From NCBI RefSeq assembly GCF_000622365.1, contig NZ_JASC01000013.1, forward strand, positions 186,001 to 250,000: a stretch of DNA of 64,000 nucleotides. The letters run 5' to 3'. Each line of letters opens with the position of its first letter. Position 1 is the first letter of the stretch. This DNA is from Sulfitobacter noctilucae (GTDB lineage Bacteria > Pseudomonadota > Alphaproteobacteria > Rhodobacterales > Rhodobacteraceae). Below, one piece after another: positions 62,275 to 64,000 of the stretch. Both the position numbers and the translations under genes were made by a program. The notes beneath the pieces were generated by a model. The model saw only the letters and a program-made list of their open reading frames with translations. It was not told the origin of the DNA and ran no database searches.

Positions 62275-62946
62275 TCACCACCCTTCTTCGGTGATGATGT
62301 CTGATTTTGCGGCACCCAGATCCGTCAGGGCATCGCGCATGGCGTCCACAAATTCGCCCGGACCACAGAGATAGAATTTTTGGCTGAAACTCTTGATTGT
62401 GCCAGCGAGAAATTCCTTGTCTATCTGACCGGTTGCCAAACTGTCGCTCTCTTGATCCGTGAGGACAAAGACTTCGCTGAGGCCCAGCATGGCCTCCCAC
62501 TCCCCGCGCAAGATGATGTCGTCTTCGGCCTTGTTAGAAAAGATCAGAGTACATCCATCTATTTTGTTGGCGCGCGCACGGGCGCGGAGAATTGGAATAA
62601 ACGGGGTGATACCGGCACCAGCGGCCAGAAACACCCCGGGCCCTTTGTCTTCAATTGCGCCGAAAGGCTCTTCCATCGTGACGGTCGATCCCGGGCTGAG
62701 TTTCGGCAGTTGTTCGGTCACCCCATCGTGGTCGGGATAACTCTTGATGGTGAACTCAAGATCAATGTCGTCGGGTTGGGAGGTGAAGGTAAAAGGCCGA
62801 CCCTTGTCGCGCCAGCCATCTGCGTTGATCGCCAACTCCGTGGCCTGCCCGGGCGCAAAGCTTGTGCCCTGTGGTTTACTGAAAATATAGCGGTGCGTGT
62901 CGTGCGTAAGCTGTTCAATTTTCTTCAAAACAATCGTTTGGGTCAT
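62275..62946 (-). CDS. FAD-binding oxidoreductase, ferredoxin/flavodoxin-NADP reductase-like
   Basis: This 223-residue protein has a FAD domain with KGRPFTFTSQPDD (the RxFT/S FAD motif) and a NAD(P) domain with GVFLAAGAGITPFIPILR and KFYLCGPGEFVDAM. It is shorter than phthalate-dioxygenase-like reductases and has no fused ferredoxin. The ATG at 62946 has AAAGGAG six bases upstream; 38 more codons are open. It should transfer electrons between NAD(P)H and a small redox partner. Its position after mscS suggests no pathway. Confidence 0.9.
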   Translation of the reverse strand: MTQTIVLKKIEQLTHDTHRYIFSKPQGTSFAPGQATELAINADGWRDKGRPFTFTSQPDDIDLEFTIKSYPDHDGVTEQLPKLSPGSTVTMEEPFGAIEDKGPGVFLAAGAGITPFIPILRARARANKIDGCTLIFSNKAEDDIILRGEWEAMLGLSEVFVLTDQESDSLATGQIDKEFLAGTIKSFSQKFYLCGPGEFVDAMRDALTDLGAAKSDIITEEGW

Positions 62947-63034
62947 GGATGTCTCCTTTGACTCATCAACGCCCCGTACGATCAGAGGTTCCGCCAGCCG
63001 CCCCTCCTGCGCCAGTAGGCCGCAGATGGAGCCT

Positions 63035-64000
63035 TCAGGTCGAAGCATCCTTTGCCGCACGGCGGGATAGAGACAACTTGCTGTCTTCCAGCATCAGCAC
63101 CTCGCGCTGCGGGAAGGGGATCGAGATATCGTTCTCTTGGAAGGCATCCCAAAGCGCGAGATAGACATTTCCGCGGATGTTGGTCAGCCCGCCGGTGGGG
63201 TCCTTGATCCAGAACCGCAGAATGTAATCCACGGAGCTGTCGCCAAATCCCACGATGTGACAGACAGGCGGCTTGAAACTCAGCACGCGGTCAACGTTGC
63301 TGGCTGCTGCGATCGCCAGCTTGCGCACCTGATGCGGATCGTCGCCATAGGCGGTGCCGAAATAGATATCCAGCCGCACGAAATCATTGGAATGGGACCA
63401 GTTGACCACTTGGCCCGTGATTAAGTCTTCGTTCGGGATCAGGTATTCCTTGCCATCCCGCGTGACCACAGAAGCATAGCGCGCGCCGAGGGTCTGGATC
63501 CAGCCAAAGGTATCGCCCAGTGAAATCACATCGCCGGGTTTGATCGACTTGTCTAGAAGGATTATGACACCCGACACAAGGTTGGACACCACCTTTTGCA
63601 GACCAAAACCAAGGCCCACACCAATCGCCCCCGACAGCACCGCAAGGCCGGTCAGATCAATGCCCACCGCCTTGACGCCCAGATAAAGAGCGATGCCGTA
63701 CATGGCCAACTGAACGCCTTTAACAGCCAGCACTTTCATCGACGGGCTGATGTCCTCGTTCTTGCGAATGGTACTGGCGGTGGCCTGACTGGCGACACGC
63801 GCCAGCGTGACCAGGACGCCGATCACCACCAGAGCGGTCAACAACGTCAAAGCCGACACACGGAAGTCGCCGACCTGTACCGCCAGCCGGTCCATAAACG
63901 CCGCTACATCATCAGAGACATTCAGCAGATAGAGTGTGGCGTAAATCCAAAGCCCCCAGGTCACGATCCGCCGCAATGGCCGGTTGCGCACCAGCCGCGT
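63035..64000 (-). CDS. mechanosensitive channel (MscS family), cut by window edge
   Basis: At least 322 codons run to the right edge without a stop. Two to three helices are visible before the pore helix AVLSGAIGVGLGFGLQKVVSNLVSGVIIL and the beta-domain LLDKSIKPGDVISLGDTFGWIQTLG, YLIPNEDLITGQVVNWS. A GTG at 63989 is a nominal start but the frame continues (TRLVRNRPLRRIVTW), and relatives have further N-terminal helices. The C-terminus ends in a short charged tail. It is a different subfamily from the window's other MscS gene. Confidence 0.9.
   Translation of the reverse strand, partial: TRLVRNRPLRRIVTWGLWIYATLYLLNVSDDVAAFMDRLAVQVGDFRVSALTLLTALVVIGVLVTLARVASQATASTIRKNEDISPSMKVLAVKGVQLAMYGIALYLGVKAVGIDLTGLAVLSGAIGVGLGFGLQKVVSNLVSGVIILLDKSIKPGDVISLGDTFGWIQTLGARYASVVTRDGKEYLIPNEDLITGQVVNWSHSNDFVRLDIYFGTAYGDDPHQVRKLAIAAASNVDRVLSFKPPVCHIVGFGDSSVDYILRFWIKDPTGGLTNIRGNVYLALWDAFQENDISIPFPQREVLMLEDSKLSLSRRAAKDAST

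Overview
This 64 kb window is a chromosomal segment of an alphaproteobacterium of the order Rhodobacterales, most likely the Roseobacter group. The evidence is the high-GC coding style, dense operons joined by ATGA or TAATG overlaps, several families typical of that order (Hint_2 protein, DUF482 acyltransferase, DUF1523, the GT14 glycosyltransferase with a C-terminal extension, glcD-glcE-membrane protein-glcF), and glnK-amtB and rsfS-rlmH order. It is mostly core genome. I see no rRNA, tRNA, CRISPR array, insertion sequence or prophage. No stretch over about 300 bases lacks a plausible gene.

Layout. 1-8.6 kb: a MaoC-like dehydratase cut by the left edge, a VOC protein, an FMN reductase, an OmpA lipoprotein, an Ada-like repair protein, nth, a PfkB (adenosine) kinase, a GNAT protein, rppH and fadH. 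8.6-16.7 kb: a Hint-domain protein, a CorA/ZntB transporter, a LysR regulator, a four-gene operon (CinA-like, GNAT, peroxidase-related, OmpA), then sfsA and map. 16.8-24.1 kb: an aminotransferase, rsmD, a flavoprotein reductase, a peroxiredoxin, MscS, pterin dehydratase, DUF482, glycerophosphodiesterase and RidA. 24.2-32.5 kb: a type I secretion ABC/HlyD pair, PhzF, a class A penicillin-binding protein and glnK-amtB. 32.6-39.5 kb: an atypical response regulator, an aminotransferase, sseA, smpB, an SGNH hydrolase, a sulfotransferase and a branching-type glycosyltransferase.

39.5-47.0 kb is the most interesting part: an eight-gene minus-strand operon of almost entirely uncharacterised proteins. 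It encodes a long coiled-coil protein, a 39-residue membrane microprotein, a 373-residue protein, an AAA+ ATPase with a novel N-terminal region, a low-GC membrane/coiled-coil protein in a variable-looking slot, a 447-residue protein, a two-TM small protein and a DUF1523 membrane protein. It looks like an undescribed ATP-driven, membrane-associated machine.

47-64 kb: an MFS transporter, succinate-semialdehyde dehydrogenase, a muramidase-like secreted protein, an ECF sigma factor overlapping a membrane VWA protein, an Hsp20 gene with a ROSE-like RNA thermometer and RpoH-like promoter, tandem trypsin-like proteases, the glycolate oxidase operon, a DUF599 protein, rlmH, rsfS, a ferredoxin-reductase-like flavoprotein and a second MscS channel cut by the right edge.

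Regulatory signals read directly from the sequence include six good intrinsic terminators, a Shine-Dalgarno-sequestering hairpin before the atypical regulator, a 17-bp palindrome upstream of glnK, and a repeated leader element (17 bp identical, about 45 bp similar) before the AAA+ ATPase gene and glcE.
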